From contig JAIRVT010000050.1 of NCBI GenBank assembly GCA_031253755.1, forward strand, positions 1 to 64,000: DNA of 64,000 nucleotides, given 5' to 3'. This stretch comes from Enterobacteriaceae bacterium. Its GTDB lineage: Bacteria > Pseudomonadota > Gammaproteobacteria > Enterobacterales > Enterobacteriaceae. The notes beneath the pieces were generated by a model. The model was not told the origin of the DNA. It saw only the letters and a list, made by a program, of their open reading frames with translations, and did no database searches. The translations under genes were made by a program, and so were the position numbers. Positions 19,812 through 29,527 of the stretch are shown piece by piece; the first letter of the stretch is position 1, and the number at the start of each line of letters is the position of its first letter.

Positions 19812-19930
19812 AATATCCCCGTCGTCTTTCTGGTTGCCTCCCACCGAAGGCCAGCCTTTGGCTGTTCAAATTCGTTCCCGACGAATTTGTCACTTGCAGC
19901 AAGCGATGCAACTCGAAATCCATAGGGTAT
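19812..19930. repeat. Interspersed palindromic repeat (ATACCC family), copy B
   Basis: Starts ATATCCCCGTCGTCTTTC and ends with the same ACTTGCAGCAAGCGATGC...CATAGGGTAT tail as copy A, but its centre is longer and contains a second palindrome (TTCGTTCCCGACGAA). Located between purU and ychJ. Confidence 0.85.
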
Positions 19931-19950
19931 AGTTGTGTTTAATATTTAGA

Positions 19951-20412
19951 TTAACTACAGCATTTTTTGTATTTTTTACCCGAACCACATGGGCAAGGGT
20001 CATTACGTCCTGTTTGAGGGCGAACACCATCGATATAGAACCAATGTTGATCAATGCGCAAAAAACGAGAACGTTCATGTATCAGTTGCTTATCTTGCTT
20101 CCCTTGTTCAATAAAGCAAGCTGAAAATTCGATATAGGCCTCGTTATTATGTTGCCCTTTATTTATATTAATGACATTCAAACCCAGCCATTGTACGCCA
20201 ACAAAACTTTGTTCTATTTCTGAACGCCAGGTTTCGGCTTTGCAGTCCGGATGCCAGGTTGCAATCAGATAATCGGTATTTTGTGTCACATAAGCGCTAT
20301 ATCGGGAACGCATCAGGGATTCAGCGTCTGGAGCAGGGTGGTGGTTATCAAGATAGAGACCGCAGCAATGTGCAAAAGGCGAACCGCTGCCACAAGGACA
20401 TATATTTGTCAA
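19951..20412 (-). CDS. ychJ: YchJ family protein with two SEC-C motifs
   Basis: A 153-residue protein of the UPF0225 family. It has SEC-C zinc-binding motifs at both ends: [14 protein letters not shown] near residue 5 and [13 protein letters not shown] at the C-terminus, with a NTF2-like middle. Conserved neighbour of purU in enterobacteria; biochemical role not established. In E. coli rssA and rssB follow before galU; they are absent here. Confidence 0.92.
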   Translation of the reverse strand: MTNICPCGSGSPFAHCCGLYLDNHHPAPDAESLMRSRYSAYVTQNTDYLIATWHPDCKAETWRSEIEQSFVGVQWLGLNVININKGQHNNEAYIEFSACFIEQGKQDKQLIHERSRFLRIDQHWFYIDGVRPQTGRNDPCPCGSGKKYKKCCS

Positions 20413-20568
20413 AATAACTCCAGTTGGCTAAAAAAAGTCGTTGTTAATATGACTAAAACTGCATGAATAGAGATTAAATATCCGCAATACGGAAATTATA
20501 ATTAAATTCTCAATCGCTGTATATCGAGCTATGTTAGCTGGTATACTCAGCGCGCTATTTTTTAAGTA

Positions 20569-20584
20569 TGTGATCTTTTTCACA
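20569..20584. promoter_or_regulatory. CRP site upstream of galU
   Basis: TGTGATCTTTTTCACA is an exact TGTGA-N6-TCACA match and sits within a longer palindrome (GTATGTGA...TCACATATAC). It is 102 bp upstream of the galU start. CRP control of galU here is inference from the motif. Confidence 0.65.
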
Positions 20585-20685
20585 TATACAATTTTTCACA
20601 CCTACGATTTTTTAGAGAGCTGGTGCTATTGTTTAAGCTGCAAAAGGAATTTTTCAGCAGTAACATAGCCGCAGGAGACTATGTA

Positions 20686-21603
20686 ATGTCAGTAATAAAT
20701 AAAAAGGTAAAAAAAGCGGTGATCCCTGTTGCTGGTTTGGGAACCAGGATGTTACCAGCCACTAAAGCCATCCCGAAAGAAATGCTGCCTCTGGTTGATA
20801 AACCTCTTATTCAATATGTTGTCAATGAGTGTATTAAAGCCGGTATTAATGAAATTATTCTGGTGACTCACTCATCTAAAAACTCAATAGAAAACCATTT
20901 TGATACCAGTTTTGAACTGGAAGCCATTCTTGAAAGAAGGGTCAAGCGTCAGCTGTTAGATGAAGTTCAGTCTATTTGCCCTAACCATGTCACGATTATG
21001 CAGACTCGTCAGGGCATTGCCAAAGGGCTGGGACATGCCGTGTTGTGTGCTAAGCCTCTGATCGGCGATGAACCCTTTGCCGTTATCCTGCCGGATGTCA
21101 TTCTGGATGAATACAGCACAGATTTATCAAAATACAATCTGAGCGAAATGCTATCACGCTTTAATGATTGTGGAGCAAGCCAAATATTAGTTGAACCTGT
21201 TCCTTTTGAGAGTGTTTCTGATTATGGCATCGTGGATTGCTTGGGGGAAGAGCTCCAGCCGGGTGATAGCAAACTGATTGCCCGTGTTGTTGAGAAGCCT
21301 AAACCAGAAGAAGCACCCTCAAACCTTTCTATTGTTGGTCGTTATGTCCTATCTGAGAAGATTTGGCCACTGTTGGCAAAAACAGCACCGGGCGCAGGGG
21401 ATGAAATCCAGCTGACTGATGCCATTGCGATGTTGATGGAAAAAGAGCCTGTTGAAGCGTATCACCTACACGGCCGCAGCCATGATTGTGGCAATAAGCT
21501 GGGTTATATGCAGGCATTTGTTGAATATGGCATGCAGCATAAGGATTTGGGTAAATCGTTCAAAGACTGGATTATCGCCTTGCAAAATCAGATTGAAAAA
21601 TAA
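20686..21603 (+). CDS. galU: UTP-glucose-1-phosphate uridylyltransferase
   Basis: Makes UDP-glucose from UTP and glucose-1-phosphate for LPS, capsule and galactose metabolism. The 305-residue protein has the nucleotidyltransferase signature [22 protein letters not shown] and the [13 protein letters not shown] segment. The frame opens at 20623 but the family start [17 protein letters not shown] and AGGAG place it at 20686. A start-stop ATGTAATG overlaps the initiator (20681-20688). First gene of a UDP-sugar unit with ugd and an epimerase. Confidence 0.96.
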   Translation: MSVINKKVKKAVIPVAGLGTRMLPATKAIPKEMLPLVDKPLIQYVVNECIKAGINEIILVTHSSKNSIENHFDTSFELEAILERRVKRQLLDEVQSICPNHVTIMQTRQGIAKGLGHAVLCAKPLIGDEPFAVILPDVILDEYSTDLSKYNLSEMLSRFNDCGASQILVEPVPFESVSDYGIVDCLGEELQPGDSKLIARVVEKPKPEEAPSNLSIVGRYVLSEKIWPLLAKTAPGAGDEIQLTDAIAMLMEKEPVEAYHLHGRSHDCGNKLGYMQAFVEYGMQHKDLGKSFKDWIIALQNQIEK

Positions 21604-21627
21604 TCTATTGGCAATTTAGGATATAAA

Positions 21628-22971
21628 ATGAAAGTTACTGTATTTGGTATTGGCTACGTTGGCTTAGTCCAAGCAACCGTGTTTGCTGAAGTCGGGCACG
21701 ATGTACTTTGTGTTGATGTTGATGCAGGAAAAGTCGAAAACCTGAAGAATGGTCAAATCCCTATTTTTGAGCCGGGATTGACCCCCTTGGTGAAGAAAAA
21801 TTATGCTGAGGGGCGTCTGAATTTTACCACGGATGCGAAAGCTGGCGTTGCACATGGCAAATTACAGTTTATTGCAGTAGGAACACCGCCGGACGAAGAT
21901 GGTTCAGCCGACCTTAAGTATGTCACTGCGGTAGCGCGCACGATTGCGGAAAATATGGATAGCCACAAAGTGGTGATTGATAAATCAACCGTTCCTGTCG
22001 GCACTGCGGATAAAGTCAAAGCGGTTATGCAAACTGTTTTGGCGAAGCGCGGCGTCAATATCCCGTATGATATCGTTTCAAACCCTGAATTTTTGAAAGA
22101 AGGTGCTGCGGTGGCTGACTGCATGCGGCCTGAACGCATCATCATCGGCTGTGATAATGATAGTGCCATTGATTTAATGGGCGAACTGTATGCGCCGTTT
22201 AATCGTAACCATGATCGCATGATTGTGATGGATATCCGCAGTGCAGAATTAACGAAGTATGCTGCTAACTGCATGTTGGCAACTAAAATCAGCTTTATGA
22301 ATGAAATTGCCAATTTGGCGGAAATGCTGGGCGCAGATATTGAACACGTGCGGCAGGGCATTGGTTCTGACCCACGTATCGGCTATCACTTTATCTATCC
22401 CGGCTGTGGCTACGGTGGCTCCTGCTTCCCGAAAGATGTGCAGGCACTCATTCGTACCTCCGAACAAATTGGCTATACCCCCACCATTCTACAGGCCGTA
22501 GAGCAGGTCAACGAAAAACAAAAAAGCAAATTACCGACTTTCGTTAAACAACATTTCGGCAATGATCTCTCTGGTAAAACATTCGCATTGTGGGGACTAT
22601 CATTTAAACCCAATACCGATGATATGCGAGAAGCTTCAAGCCGTGTACTGATGGAAACATTATGGGAAAGCGGCGCCAAAATACAGGCTTATGATCCAGA
22701 AGCGATGCAGGAAGCCCAGCGCATTTATGGGCAGCGGAAGGATTTTTCTCTGATGGGAACAAAAGAGGCGGCATTAAAAGAGGCGGATGCGTTAATTATT
22801 TGTACGGAGTGGCAGAATTTTAGGGCACCTGATTTTGATCTTATAAAAAGCTCACTCAACACGCCGGTTATTTTCGACGGGCGTAATCTTTATGAGCCAG
22901 AACGTTTGAAATCCAGAGGATTCACCTACTATGGTATTGGTCGTGGTGCCTCCATCAATCCAGTTATTTGA
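21628..22971 (+). CDS. ugd: UDP-glucose 6-dehydrogenase
   Basis: NAD-dependent enzyme oxidising UDP-glucose to UDP-glucuronate. The 447-residue protein has GIGYVG at 7-12 (Rossmann fold), [19 protein letters not shown], and the catalytic cysteine in [10 protein letters not shown], about residue 260. Of the longer (Rhizobium/Pseudomonas-like) Ugd type. Located 24 bp after galU with AGGAT upstream; product feeds the next gene. Confidence 0.96.
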   Translation: MKVTVFGIGYVGLVQATVFAEVGHDVLCVDVDAGKVENLKNGQIPIFEPGLTPLVKKNYAEGRLNFTTDAKAGVAHGKLQFIAVGTPPDEDGSADLKYVTAVARTIAENMDSHKVVIDKSTVPVGTADKVKAVMQTVLAKRGVNIPYDIVSNPEFLKEGAAVADCMRPERIIIGCDNDSAIDLMGELYAPFNRNHDRMIVMDIRSAELTKYAANCMLATKISFMNEIANLAEMLGADIEHVRQGIGSDPRIGYHFIYPGCGYGGSCFPKDVQALIRTSEQIGYTPTILQAVEQVNEKQKSKLPTFVKQHFGNDLSGKTFALWGLSFKPNTDDMREASSRVLMETLWESGAKIQAYDPEAMQEAQRIYGQRKDFSLMGTKEAALKEADALIICTEWQNFRAPDFDLIKSSLNTPVIFDGRNLYEPERLKSRGFTYYGIGRGASINPVI

Positions 22972-22979
22972 GTCGTAAT

Positions 22980-23990
22980 ATGAAATTTTTAGTCACAGGC
23001 TCCGCTGGCTTTATTGGCTTTCATGTCAGCCAGCGGTTATTGAATATGGGGTATGAAGTTGTCGGTATCGATAACATCAATGATTATTATGATGTTAATT
23101 TGAAACAGGCAAGATTAAATTTATTACTCCCTTATCCGAATTTTAAATTTGAAAAATTAGATCTGGCTGATAGGGAAGCAATTCCGGCCTTGTTTTCCAA
23201 ACACCAATTTCAGCGAGTGATCCATTTAGGCGCTCAACCGGGTGTTCGTTATTCAATACAAAATCCACTGGCATATATTGATGCGAATATTGTTGGTCAT
23301 ATAAATATTCTTGAAGCATGTCGTCATAATGGTATTGAACATTTATTATATGCATCTTCAAGTTCTGTATATGGATTAAATAAAAAACAACCATTTTCTA
23401 CTGATGATTCAGTTGATCATCCAGTTTCCTTATATGCAGCAACTAAAAAAGCTGATGAATTAATGTCTCACAGCTATTCACATCTTTATCAACTGCCAAC
23501 GACAGGTTTACGATTTTTTACAGTATATGGCCCTTGGGGTCGCCCAGATATGGCTTTATTTAAATTTACGAAAGCAATGTTAGAGGGCAAACCAATAGAT
23601 GTTTATAATCACGGTAATATGGTGAGAGATTTCACCTATATTGATGATATTGTCGAATCTATAATCAGGTTACAAGCCATTATTCCTACTCCTAATAAAG
23701 ACTGGTCAGTTGAAGATGGGCAGATATCTGCCAGCTCAGCACCTTATTGCGTTTATAATATTGGTAATGGTCAGCCGACAAAATTAGGTGATTTTATTGA
23801 CGCCATTGAAGTGTCATTGGGAATTAAAGCGAATAAAAACTTCATGGAAATTCAGGATGGGGATGTGTTGTCTACTTGTGCTGATTCCAGAGCATTATAT
23901 GAAAAAATCAGCTTCTCACCTGATACTCCTGTGCAAGAAGGTGTAAAACGATTCGTTGATTGGTATTTGGATTTTTACCAGAAACGTTGA
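22980..23990 (+). CDS. UDP-glucuronate 4-epimerase-like NAD-dependent epimerase
   Basis: Extended SDR of about 336 residues: TGSAGFIGFHVSQRLL (NAD binding), ASSSSVYG, and YAATKKADE (catalytic Y-x3-K). The sequence YDVNLKQARLNLL and LRFFTVYGPWGRPDMA fit UDP-glucuronate C4-epimerases (Gla/WbnF/Cap1J type), giving UDP-galacturonate for LPS core, O-antigen or capsule. It follows ugd by 8 bp, so substrate supply is local. TTG 22968 is a poorer start. Exact specificity (C4- versus other epimerisation) is inferred. Confidence 0.85.
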   Translation: MKFLVTGSAGFIGFHVSQRLLNMGYEVVGIDNINDYYDVNLKQARLNLLLPYPNFKFEKLDLADREAIPALFSKHQFQRVIHLGAQPGVRYSIQNPLAYIDANIVGHINILEACRHNGIEHLLYASSSSVYGLNKKQPFSTDDSVDHPVSLYAATKKADELMSHSYSHLYQLPTTGLRFFTVYGPWGRPDMALFKFTKAMLEGKPIDVYNHGNMVRDFTYIDDIVESIIRLQAIIPTPNKDWSVEDGQISASSAPYCVYNIGNGQPTKLGDFIDAIEVSLGIKANKNFMEIQDGDVLSTCADSRALYEKISFSPDTPVQEGVKRFVDWYLDFYQKR

Positions 23991-24024
23991 CATTAGGCGG
24001 GAACGTTTGACATTAGAATAGTAA

Positions 24025-24054
24025 TAAAAAAAGGAGCAGGAAGCTCCTTTTTTT
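24025..24054 (+). terminator. Terminator of galU-ugd-epimerase unit
   Basis: AAAAAAAGGAGC (24025-24036) pairs perfectly with GCTCCTTTTTTT (24043-24054) around a 6-nt loop. Confidence 0.9.
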
Positions 24055-24205
24055 AATCTCATGTTAATAAAAAACAAGGTCGATGTTAACTTTTTGTGTT
24101 GGGTGAATAAATATGGGAAAACAAAGATAGTTTAACCCGTTAATACAACCCATAGCACTCGTACATCAGCCATAATTAACCTAGTTGTTTTATTAGCAAT
24201 AAAAC

Positions 24206-24231
24206 AAAAATACCCGTGAGAGGGTATTTTT
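24206..24231 (-). terminator. Terminator of hns
   Basis: AAAAATACCC pairs with GGGTATTTTT; read on the minus strand the stem ends in a T run, 25 bp after the hns stop. Confidence 0.85.
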
Positions 24232-24256
24232 GTTATTGAGTTACAAAATGGCTGAA

Positions 24257-24655
24257 TTAGATCAGGAAATCATCCAGTGATTTGCCTTCATCCATTGCTT
24301 TCTTAATTACTGCTGGAGTACGGCCTTGGCCAGTCCAGGTTTTAGTTTCACCATCATCGATGTATGAATATTTAGCTGGACGTGCAGCACGTTTAGATTT
24401 ACTGGTTACTTTACCGTTTAAAGCATCTACTAAATCGCTTAATTCAATACCATCTTTTTCCAACATTTCACGGTATTCTTGAAGTTTGCGAGTACGCTCT
24501 TCTATTTGAGCGCGAGCCTGACTATCTTCATCACGACGTTCTTCAACAACGATAGTTAACTTTTCCAGCATTTCTTCTAAAGTGCTCAGTTCACATTCTC
24601 TTGCCTGTGCGCGCAAGCTGCGGATGTTATTTAAGGATTTTAAATTTTCGCTCAT
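24257..24655 (-). CDS. hns: Nucleoid protein H-NS
   Basis: Global xenogeneic silencer that binds AT-rich, curved DNA. The 132-residue protein has an N-terminal coiled-coil oligomerisation region (about 1-65), a basic linker and the DNA-binding core TWTGQGRTP (106-114). AGGAC Shine-Dalgarno. Placement between galU and tdk is as in E. coli. It would be expected to repress the AT-rich islands seen elsewhere in the window. Confidence 0.97.
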   Translation of the reverse strand: MSENLKSLNNIRSLRAQARECELSTLEEMLEKLTIVVEERRDEDSQARAQIEERTRKLQEYREMLEKDGIELSDLVDALNGKVTSKSKRAARPAKYSYIDDGETKTWTGQGRTPAVIKKAMDEGKSLDDFLI

Positions 24656-25302
24656 TGTCCTGGTCTCAAATTATAAATGGTGATAGCTGATGTATGGATA
24701 ATAATAGAATGCTATTTTATTTTCTGCAATAGTGAATTTACTTTCTCAGGCTAAAACATCACATTTTAAAATGCAATTTTTTTGATAATCGATATATTGT
24801 GTTTTAATTCTGCTATTGGATTTATCATTTCACGATAACTGTCAGTCAGGGATTACTCAAAGTAGAGCCTGGATAAATTTGAACATATAAAACTAATTTA
24901 TCGTCAATCCGTAAGATAAGTTAACTGTTTGTCTAAAAATAAACAGAATCTTGCGTGTGTGATGGTCGTTTTTTATGGGTAAGCGATTGGTTATGATTAT
25001 AGATGGATGAATTGAACAAAAGTAAACCAATTTGATTATTAATATGCAAAGGGTGGAATAGAAAATAGTTATTTTTTTCTCATGTTAAATTTGTCCGTTT
25101 GTCACTCAAGCTGTACTTATAATGCCGATTTTATATGCACAAATGTGACGGCTATCATGAAAACATTCATATCATATTTATTTCAGTATTCATTCTTCTA
25201 TGCCTCATTTGTTAGCTAACAAAAGATAACCTTAAGTTGAGTTTGTGGTAAACTTTCGGCGATATATCGTTTGATTAAATTCGACAAGAGGACGGCGGGC
25301 CA
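24656..25302. other. hns-tdk divergent regulatory region
   Basis: About 650 bp, AT-rich, no gene seen. It should hold the hns and tdk promoters. A near CRP match, TGTGACGGCTATCATG (25144-25159), lies 144 bp before tdk but misses one core base. Confidence 0.5.
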
Positions 25303-25899
25303 ATGGCTCAACTTTATTTTTATTATTCTGCCATGAATGCAGGCAAATCAACTTCCTTATTACAGTCTTCCTATAACTATAACGAAAGGGGAATGCGGAC
25401 GTTGATTTTTACAGCAGAAATAGACACACGATTTGGAAAAGGGAAAGTGAGTTCCCGTATTGGTTTATCCGCAGATGCTTTGTTATTTTCGTCGGAAACG
25501 AATATTGCTGAGCTTATCCGGCGTGAAAATGAACGAGCAAAAGTGCATTGCGTTTTGATTGATGAATGCCAATTTTTAACAAAAGAGCACGTCCAACAAC
25601 TTTGTGAAATTGTGGATTATGATGATATTCCGGTCCTTTGTTATGGGTTGCGAACGGATTTTCAGGGGGAACTCTTTAGCGGCAGCCAATATCTTCTCGC
25701 CTGGTCAGATAAATTAGTGGAATTGAAAACGATTTGCCATTGTGGCAGAAAAGCCAGCCACGTACTGCGTTTTGGCAGCGATGGGAATGTTGTTTATGAT
25801 GGCGCTCAAGTTGATATTGGCGGTAATGAAAAATATGTTTCAGTGTGTCGTAAACACTATTCTGAGGTCATTCGTGAGGCTAAAGCTAAAAGAATTTAA
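25303..25899 (+). CDS. tdk: Thymidine kinase
   Basis: Phosphorylates thymidine and deoxyuridine in pyrimidine salvage. A 198-residue type II kinase: P-loop SAMNAGKST (9-17), the DECQF box, and a zinc-binding lasso region with [14 protein letters not shown] and CRKH near the C-terminus. GAGGACGGCGGGCCA lies upstream of the ATG. Same hns-tdk-adhE order as E. coli. Confidence 0.97.
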   Translation: MAQLYFYYSAMNAGKSTSLLQSSYNYNERGMRTLIFTAEIDTRFGKGKVSSRIGLSADALLFSSETNIAELIRRENERAKVHCVLIDECQFLTKEHVQQLCEIVDYDDIPVLCYGLRTDFQGELFSGSQYLLAWSDKLVELKTICHCGRKASHVLRFGSDGNVVYDGAQVDIGGNEKYVSVCRKHYSEVIREAKAKRI

Positions 25900-25954
25900 T
25901 GGGTGTTGTGATCTAGCCGGAATGTAATGCTTAAGTTAAAAAAATGAATTAATA

Positions 25955-25986
25955 AAAAGGCATCAGAGTTTGTTCTGATGCCTTTT
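25955..25986. terminator. Bidirectional terminator between tdk and adhE
   Basis: AAAAGGCATCAGA (25955-25967) pairs with TCTGATGCCTTTT (25974-25986); A-rich and T-rich flanks let it serve both convergent genes. Confidence 0.88.
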
Positions 25987-26012
25987 AAATCACACTAGTT
26001 TATCATTTCTTA

Positions 26013-28658
26013 TTATTTTTCTATTCTTTCTCTTTTGTGAGATAACGCTGGTTCGGCGAATTCCCGGCCATAAAAAGAATCCAGCAATAATTGTTTCAAT
26101 TCGCTAATTAATGGATAACGCGGATTAGCGCCCGTACATTGGTCATCGAAGGCATCCTCCGCCAGCTTATCGATTTTTGCCAGAAAATCACTTTCCTGAA
26201 CACCGGCAGCCTGAATGGATAGCGGAATATTGAGCTGAGCTTTCAATTCTTCTAACCAACGCAGCAGTTTTTCAATTTTAGCGGCAGTGCGATCACCGGC
26301 AGAAGTCAATCCCAGATAATCTGCTATCTCAGCATAACGGCGTCGAGCCTGAGGCCGGTCATATTGGCTGAAAGCTGTCTGTTTGGTTGGGTTATCATTG
26401 GCGTTATAACGAATCACGTTACAAATCAGCAGCGCATTCGCTAACCCATGTGGAATGTGAAATTCGGAACCCAATTTATGCGCCATAGAGTGACAGACGC
26501 CCAGAAAAGCATTGGCAAAGGCGATCCCTGCAATCGTCGCTGCGTTGTGGACACGCTCGCGGGCTACCGGGTTTCCTGCCCCTTGCTGGTAACTGGCCGG
26601 CAGAAAGTCTTTCAGGAGCTTAAGCGCCTGTAACGCCTGTCCGTCAGAAAATTCATTGGCTAAAACCGAAACATAAGCCTCCAGTGCATGAGTGACGGCA
26701 TCTAATCCACCAAAAGCACACAGTGATTTCGGCATTTCCATGACCAGATTTGCGTCAACGATAGCCATGTCAGGCGTTAATGCGTAATCTGCCAATGGGT
26801 ATTTTTGCCCGGTCATATCATCCGTGACAACAGCAAAAGGCGTGACTTCAGAACCCGTACCGGAAGTCGTTGTGATTGCCACCATTTTGGCTTTCACGCC
26901 CATTTTCGGGAATTTATAGATACGCTTACGAATATCCATAAAACGTAATGCCAGCTCTTCAAAATGTGTTTCCGGGTGCTCATACATCACCCACATGATT
27001 TTGGCGGCATCCATAGGTGAACCACCACCGAGCGCAATGATGACGTCAGGTTTGAACAAGCGCATCTGTTCAGCGCCTTTGCGGACAATACTTAAAGTAG
27101 GGTCAGCTTCAACTTCAAAGAAAACTTCCGTTTCTACATGGTGCGATTTTAATACACTGATGACTTGATCCGCGTAGCCATTATTGAACAAAAACGCGTC
27201 GGTGACGATGAAAGCGCGTTTTACACCGTCAGCGGCCACTTCCTCTAATGCGACGGGCAACGAACCACGTCGAAAATAGATAGATTTAGGAATTTTATGC
27301 CACAACATATTCTCGGCTCTTTTGGCGACAGTTTTGGTATTGATCAAATGTTTCGGCCCGACGTTTTCTGAAATAGAATTTCCACCCCAGGAGCCACATC
27401 CCAACGTCAGGGAAGGGGACAGTTTAAAGTTGTAAAGATCACCTATTCCGCCTTGAGATGCCGGTGTATTGATTAAAATACGTGCCGTTTTCATTTTATC
27501 GCCGAAATATTTAATCCGCGCAGCTTGATTATCCTGATCAATATAGAGTGACGACGTGTGACCAATACCGCCCATTTCAACCAATTTCACGGCTGTCTCT
27601 ACCGCACTTTCAAAGTCTTTACTTCGATACATCGCTAGCAGCGGTGATAATTTTTCATGGGCAAACGGTTCTTTTTCATCGGCTAATGTCACTTCGCCGA
27701 TAAGAATTTTGGTATTTTCGGGAACGCAGATACCTGCCATTTCGGCAATTTTGCTGGCTGGCTGGCCGACAATAGCGGCATTCAGGTTGCCCTCTTTTAA
27801 AATAACCTCCTGAACTGCTTTCAGCTCTTTCCCTTGCAAAATATAACCGCCATGATTGGAAAAACGCTCACGGACTTGTTTATAAATGTTATCAACCACA
27901 ATAACGGACTGCTCAGAAGCGCAAATTACACCATTATCGAAAGTTTTGGACATTAAAATAGAGGCAACCGCTCGTTTGATATCGGCGGATTCATCGATCA
28001 CAACCGGCGTATTGCCCGCGCCTACACCAATGGCGGGTTTCCCTGAGCTATAGGCTGCTTTGACCATGCCGGGGCCGCCGGTTGCCAGAATGAGATTAAT
28101 ATCAGGGTGGTGCATTAACGCATTTGACAACGCCACAGAAGGTTCATCTATCCAGCCAATAATATCTTTTGGCGCACCGGCGGCGATGGCTGCCTGTAGC
28201 ACGATTTCTGCTGCCCGGTTAGTGGCTTTTTTGGCCCGTGGATGTGGGGAAAAAATAATCCCGTTGCGGGTTTTCAGGCTGATAAGCGCTTTGAAAATAG
28301 CGGTTGATGTCGGGTTAGTAGTCGGAACAATACCGCAAATCAGGCCAACAGGCTCAGCGATCGTGATCGTCCCAAAAGTGTCATCTTCGGATAAAATGCC
28401 ACATGTCTTATCATCTTTATAAGCATTGTAGATATACTCAGAAGCGAAGTGGTTTTTGATCACTTTATCTTCGATAACACCCATGCCAGATTCAGATACG
28501 GCTAATTTAGCCAATGGAATGCGGGCATCAGCCGCCGCCAGTGCTGCTGCACGGAATATGTGGTCAACTTGTTCTTGTGAAAACTGGGCAAATTCCTTTT
28601 GCGCTTTTTTTACTCTGGCAACTAATTCATTCAGTTCAGTAATCTGTGTTACAGCCAT
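26013..28658 (-). CDS. adhE: Bifunctional acetaldehyde-CoA/alcohol dehydrogenase
   Basis: Reduces acetyl-CoA to ethanol in fermentation; forms spirosomes. The 881-residue protein has an N-terminal aldehyde dehydrogenase domain (about 1-440, catalytic Cys in FDNGVICASEQSV) and a C-terminal iron-dependent alcohol dehydrogenase (about 450-870, GGGSPMDAAK, and iron-binding His in GVCHSMAHKLGSEFHIPHG). Slightly shorter at the C-terminus than the 891-residue E. coli enzyme. An FNR-like site lies 218 bp upstream. E. coli ychE, next to adhE there, is absent here. Confidence 0.97.
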   Translation of the reverse strand: MAVTQITELNELVARVKKAQKEFAQFSQEQVDHIFRAAALAAADARIPLAKLAVSESGMGVIEDKVIKNHFASEYIYNAYKDDKTCGILSEDDTFGTITIAEPVGLICGIVPTTNPTSTAIFKALISLKTRNGIIFSPHPRAKKATNRAAEIVLQAAIAAGAPKDIIGWIDEPSVALSNALMHHPDINLILATGGPGMVKAAYSSGKPAIGVGAGNTPVVIDESADIKRAVASILMSKTFDNGVICASEQSVIVVDNIYKQVRERFSNHGGYILQGKELKAVQEVILKEGNLNAAIVGQPASKIAEMAGICVPENTKILIGEVTLADEKEPFAHEKLSPLLAMYRSKDFESAVETAVKLVEMGGIGHTSSLYIDQDNQAARIKYFGDKMKTARILINTPASQGGIGDLYNFKLSPSLTLGCGSWGGNSISENVGPKHLINTKTVAKRAENMLWHKIPKSIYFRRGSLPVALEEVAADGVKRAFIVTDAFLFNNGYADQVISVLKSHHVETEVFFEVEADPTLSIVRKGAEQMRLFKPDVIIALGGGSPMDAAKIMWVMYEHPETHFEELALRFMDIRKRIYKFPKMGVKAKMVAITTTSGTGSEVTPFAVVTDDMTGQKYPLADYALTPDMAIVDANLVMEMPKSLCAFGGLDAVTHALEAYVSVLANEFSDGQALQALKLLKDFLPASYQQGAGNPVARERVHNAATIAGIAFANAFLGVCHSMAHKLGSEFHIPHGLANALLICNVIRYNANDNPTKQTAFSQYDRPQARRRYAEIADYLGLTSAGDRTAAKIEKLLRWLEELKAQLNIPLSIQAAGVQESDFLAKIDKLAEDAFDDQCTGANPRYPLISELKQLLLDSFYGREFAEPALSHKRERIEK

Positions 28659-28875
28659 AAAATGACTCCCAATGATAGTTAAATTTTTTTAGACAATCGA
28701 ATGCTTAAAAATCGTTCGATAAGATCATGGCGTGAAATTTGGTCGCTAAAAATAGCTGTCATGATTACAATTGATTTGTTAAAAATACTTTAAATTCATC
28801 GTATTAATGAGTGTTGTCTTAACTTTTTTTCGAATGTCTGTTGAACACAGGTTACCATCGGTGGCGTTTTAAATA

Positions 28876-28889
28876 ATGATTTAGATCAT
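28876..28889. promoter_or_regulatory. FNR-like palindrome upstream of adhE
   Basis: ATGATTTAGATCAT has both TGAT and ATCA half-sites at FNR spacing (consensus TTGAT-N4-ATCAA), 218 bp before adhE, a gene known to be oxygen-regulated in E. coli. Assignment is by motif and context only. Confidence 0.45.
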
Positions 28890-28926
28890 AAAAACATTAA
28901 GCTGACACCATTCAGCTTACGGTTTA

Positions 28927-28943
28927 TTGATAATGATTATCAA
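28927..28943. promoter_or_regulatory. Fur-box-like perfect palindrome
   Basis: TTGATAATGATTATCAA is a perfect 17-bp palindrome containing GATAATGATTATC, the 6-1-6 core of the Fur consensus. It sits 269 bp upstream of adhE and about 585 bp upstream of oppA. Iron control of either gene would be unusual, so it is flagged as a motif only. Confidence 0.5.
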
Positions 28944-29527
28944 CAATAAATTGATTGGGTTCGAGGCAGTTTGAAAGACGACGAGTGTCATGTTTTTTTA
29001 AAAAAAGAAGTGAAAAATAATTAATATATGACTAATGGAGAGTATATTCAGTCAATTAACAATTATTATGTGTTTTACTAAAAGAGTGCGCCTTATGGGT
29101 AATTTGTTTATCTATTTACCCGCTTTTCCTCCCAATAATACTGTTTTTTTTTACATTACATGAATGACTAAAACAGTTTCCATAAATTTTTACCTTTATT
29201 ATTTTGTGATGAAGATAGGCTTTTAATCTGTGATGATTGCATTTTGTTAAAATAATGTTTATTTTCTTTTTTTGTTGGTATTTTAAAATGCACCTGATTA
29301 TATAAATTTTTTATATATCAATATGTTATTTTTTATGTGCGTGTATTGTATGTTAGGCCGAATAGCAAGTTTTATTAGTTAATCAATGCTTATAAAAAAG
29401 ATCATCTTATGTTCTGCATAGATTATTCTTTGAGCACATAAATTATTTTCATTTAATAAAATAAGTTATTAGATTTAACGGATTAACAAGTGATTAGTTT
29501 TCTGTTTATCAATCGGAGAAAATAATA

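Larger units (their letters stand above)
28659..29527. other. Large adhE-oppA intergenic region
   Basis: About 870 bp, very AT-rich, without a convincing gene. It carries promoters of the divergent adhE and opp units and two notable palindromes described separately (FNR-like 28876-28889, Fur-like 28927-28943). The 400 bp just before oppA has long T and A tracts and may be an H-NS target. Confidence 0.55.

Noticed and set aside
21801-22361. 186-codon antisense frame in ugd
   Set aside because: Shadow frame; the opposite strand is a canonical UDP-glucose dehydrogenase.
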